Of a DNA stretch of 7,513 nucleotides, positions 5,654-7,513 are shown one piece after another. The notes beneath the pieces are model-generated. The model saw only the letters and a list, made by a program, of their open reading frames with translations, did not search any database and was not told where the DNA came from. The stretch is from contig CAITCX010000014.1 of NCBI GenBank assembly GCA_903890885.1, positions 1 through 7,513 of the forward strand, in the 5' to 3' direction. The position numbers and the translations under genes were made by a program. Origin of the DNA: an uncultured Dehalococcoidia bacterium (GTDB lineage: Bacteria; Chloroflexota; Dehalococcoidia; Dehalococcoidales; UBA3254). The first letter of the stretch is position 1; each line of letters begins with the position of its first letter.

Positions 5654-6805
5654 GACTATCTGCAAATTCTGAAAACACTGGTTGCCATGGATACTTCAGT
5701 CCCTCCGGGAAACAATTATAAAGAGGCCTTAGATTATCTTGAACCAATTTTCAAAGGATGTGGATTTCAAACTCAACAGATAGAAATACCGACAGACCAA
5801 GCAGAGGGTAGGGCAGAACGGGTAAACCTGATATGCCGCCGCACTAATCCCGGTCGGCCCCGCTTGATCTTTTATGCCCATATTGACGTAGTGCCAGCAC
5901 AGGGATGGCCGGCTTTCAAACCATACGTTGAAGACGGCAAGCTATTCGGCCGGGGAGCGGCCGATATGAAAGGAGCTATTCCGGCTTTATTGATAGCGTT
6001 GGAAAAAGGTCGGAACCTGCCATTCAATTATGATGTTTCTGTAATGATAACTACAGATGAGGAATACAGCCAGGGCAGCCAGCTCAGATATCTAAGTCAA
6101 TTTCTAGAACAGCTAAAAGGTGCATACTTCTTTAACCTGGACTCCAATTTCGGCTATGTCAGTATTGCTAATCTGGGGACTCTACAAATGGATATTCTGG
6201 TAAAAGGCCATTCAGTTCATTCCGGTTTGTCACATCTGGGTGAAAACGCTGTTGAAAAAGCTGTCCTGCTAGTGGAAGCACTACTAAAACTTAAAACCCG
6301 GGTAACCGAGAGGAAATCCCGCATTCAGACTCATCCTGAGACCGGACTAGACCAAATGACAGCCAGACTTAATATCAATATGATTCAAGGGGGATTAAAG
6401 GTCAACATAGTGCCAGATCAATGCAGCGTTTCTATCGACCGCAGGCTGATTCCAGAAGAAAACCTGGCCGAAGCCAGACAGGAAATACTTGACACCTTAG
6501 CTGGTGCGCCGGGCGTGAGGTGGGAAATCATCCGGGAATTCACGATTCCAACACTGCCACCCTGTAAGGACCCGATTACGGATAAACTGGCCGGGGTTTT
6601 AAAGGAAATCACAGGCGAAAGCGGAAAATTCGGCGAAATGGGTTCAGGCGATCTGGCCAATATCGTGGTGAATGAATGGGGAGGCCATGAATTTGGTATG
6701 GGTGTCATCCGCAGCGAAAGCAACATTCACGGCAATAATGAATTTGTGTATTTGAAAGATATTGAGAACCTGGCAGAGATAATATACAGGTTTTTAACAA
6801 CTTAG
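5651..6805 (+). CDS. M20 family zinc hydrolase (ArgE/DapE/CPG2-like peptidase or deacylase)
   Basis: A complete 384-residue cytoplasmic metal-dependent hydrolase that should cleave an amide bond in a peptide or N-acyl amino acid. Metal and catalytic residues are all in place: H77 and D79 in YAHIDVVP, bridging D105 in GRGAADMKG, general base E137 and metal ligand E138 in TTDEEYS, D164 in FNLDSN, and H360 in NIHGNNEF. H190 in KGHSVHSG matches the His donated across the dimer in this family. The lid/dimerisation domain spans roughly residues 175-290. Substrate cannot be told: neither arg nor dap genes are nearby, so it should not be called argE or dapE. It starts at TTG with a strong Shine-Dalgarno. 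It is divergent from the double-receiver unit and ends overlapping the stop codon of the convergent VTT gene. ORFs on the opposite strand are shadows. Confidence 0.92.
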   Translation: MDYLQILKTLVAMDTSVPPGNNYKEALDYLEPIFKGCGFQTQQIEIPTDQAEGRAERVNLICRRTNPGRPRLIFYAHIDVVPAQGWPAFKPYVEDGKLFGRGAADMKGAIPALLIALEKGRNLPFNYDVSVMITTDEEYSQGSQLRYLSQFLEQLKGAYFFNLDSNFGYVSIANLGTLQMDILVKGHSVHSGLSHLGENAVEKAVLLVEALLKLKTRVTERKSRIQTHPETGLDQMTARLNINMIQGGLKVNIVPDQCSVSIDRRLIPEENLAEARQEILDTLAGAPGVRWEIIREFTIPTLPPCKDPITDKLAGVLKEITGESGKFGEMGSGDLANIVVNEWGGHEFGMGVIRSESNIHGNNEFVYLKDIENLAEIIYRFLTT

Positions 6806-7419
6806 TTTAAAAAGCGGGTTATCCATGGAGGCAGAAAACTAATCAAACCCAGGCTGGCATAAACTAAAATAACATATTTGGGGAATTTGCCCAGGAACAA
6901 AGCCGGCAAAAATCTAATAAGAGGCATTTTGCTGGCCCCTGCTACCATGCCCCCAACATCAAAAGGAAAAAGGGGTTGGAAAGCTATGATGGAAATCGCC
7001 CAGAAACCGTATTTTTCTATCCAAAGGGTGATACGTTTATTGCTGATTATGTTTTCAGGAATGGCGATCTTTCTGCCCAGTCTTCCGGCGAAATATCCGC
7101 TCACTTCTCCGAGGGTCCCACCGGTCGCAGCAATCAAAGCAATCAGCAGTGGATTAAAATGCTCGGCGGCATTAACCATGATAACTATGGCAAAAGGCAC
7201 AGGAGCGATAATGGTTATGTTAGCCAGCAAAGTGGCAGTAAAAACTGAAAGGTAAACTATCCACGCATGCTGATGCAGATCGAAATTCCACCTGTTCAGG
7301 AGAGCAGCCAAACCGAAACTTAGCCCAATCAGACCAGCAAAGGCCACAACCAGCCTCACCCAGTGTATTTGGCTGTTCCGATTAGTCAGGGCTTTTTTAG
7401 TTTCTTTTATAACTGACAT
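6802..7419 (-). CDS. VTT-domain (DedA/SNARE-associated-like) integral membrane protein
   Basis: This 205-residue protein has no cleavable signal; a basic N-terminus (residues 1-19) precedes about five hydrophobic segments near residues 20-41, 53-82, 89-111, 138-161 and 168-196. The VTT hallmarks are ATGGTLGEVSGYFAGRLG (98-115, with E105, G108, R113), FPFD (151-154) before the AGASKM turn, and FLGKFPKY (175-182), where the usual Gly-Lys/Arg pair is kept. Related DedA-type proteins act in the inner membrane in lipid carrier or phospholipid movement and envelope homeostasis; a specific role here is not shown. The ATG at 7419 is fixed by an in-frame TAA two codons upstream; the Shine-Dalgarno is weak (GGA eight bases away). 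A possible -10 (GATAAT, 7436-7431) would leave a nearly leaderless message. It converges with the M20 gene, stop codons overlapping. Plus-strand ORFs across it are shadows. Confidence 0.85.
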   Translation of the reverse strand: MSVIKETKKALTNRNSQIHWVRLVVAFAGLIGLSFGLAALLNRWNFDLHQHAWIVYLSVFTATLLANITIIAPVPFAIVIMVNAAEHFNPLLIALIAATGGTLGEVSGYFAGRLGRKIAIPENIISNKRITLWIEKYGFWAISIIAFQPLFPFDVGGMVAGASKMPLIRFLPALFLGKFPKYVILVYASLGLISFLPPWITRFLN

Positions 7420-7513
7420 TGGTTATTTCCATTATCAACTAATATGACCGTAACATAAAAATCTAAAGACAAGAAGCAAAGAAATCTGCTACTTTATTTG
7501 CCATAGTTATTTC

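Noticed and set aside
5651..6805. Naming the M20 hydrolase argE or dapE
   Set aside because: The catalytic residues are shared by the whole family, and no arginine or lysine biosynthesis genes are nearby to fix the substrate.
6878..7255. Plus-strand frames of 125 and 90 codons
   Set aside because: Both lie antisense within the VTT membrane protein gene, which has clear family motifs.

Overview
This is a bacterial chromosomal window of moderate GC (about 43-46% by eye) with seven supportable protein genes. No RNA gene, CRISPR array or complete mobile element was seen. The mix of a LuxR-type regulator with a degenerate receiver, a DUF5658-like membrane protein, two different GlgC paralogues, a double-receiver response regulator, an M20 hydrolase with a TTG start and a VTT/DedA-type membrane protein would suit a Chloroflexota (Dehalococcoidia-like) genome. 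That placement is inference from protein style only and is weak.

Layout. 1-627 (+): 3' part of a receiver plus LuxR-HTH regulator that begins before the window. 642-947 (-): small DUF5658-like membrane protein, convergent with it. 948-1529: a long gene-poor stretch with an imperfect 17-bp direct repeat, a strong hairpin and the leader of the next gene. 1530-2768 (+): first GlgC-type ADP-glucose pyrophosphorylase. 2769-3095: a spacer with a possible terminator and a good extended -10 promoter. 3096-4367 (+): a second, clearly different GlgC. 4424-5450 (-): a two-gene unit, read right to left, of a double-receiver response regulator followed by an 82-residue helical protein of unknown function. 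5451-5650: divergent regulatory region with several short repeats. 5651-6805 (+): M20 zinc hydrolase. 6802-7419 (-): VTT/DedA-type membrane protein whose stop codon overlaps the M20 stop.

How the genes may work together. Both GlgC proteins should make ADP-glucose from glucose-1-phosphate and ATP, feeding glycogen or other alpha-glucan synthesis. They appear to be transcribed separately and differ at positions that bind ATP and activators in the E. coli enzyme, so they may be differently regulated isoforms or subunits of one mixed tetramer. The double-receiver protein has no output domain and probably acts by protein contact, with the small downstream protein as a candidate partner. The M20 enzyme and the VTT protein have no evident link to glycogen metabolism.

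Nothing here is a clearly new defence or mobile system. The points most worth a second look are the paired GlgC paralogues, the double-receiver/small-protein unit, and a perfect 10-bp inverted repeat whose right arm ends one base before the Shine-Dalgarno of the M20 gene.
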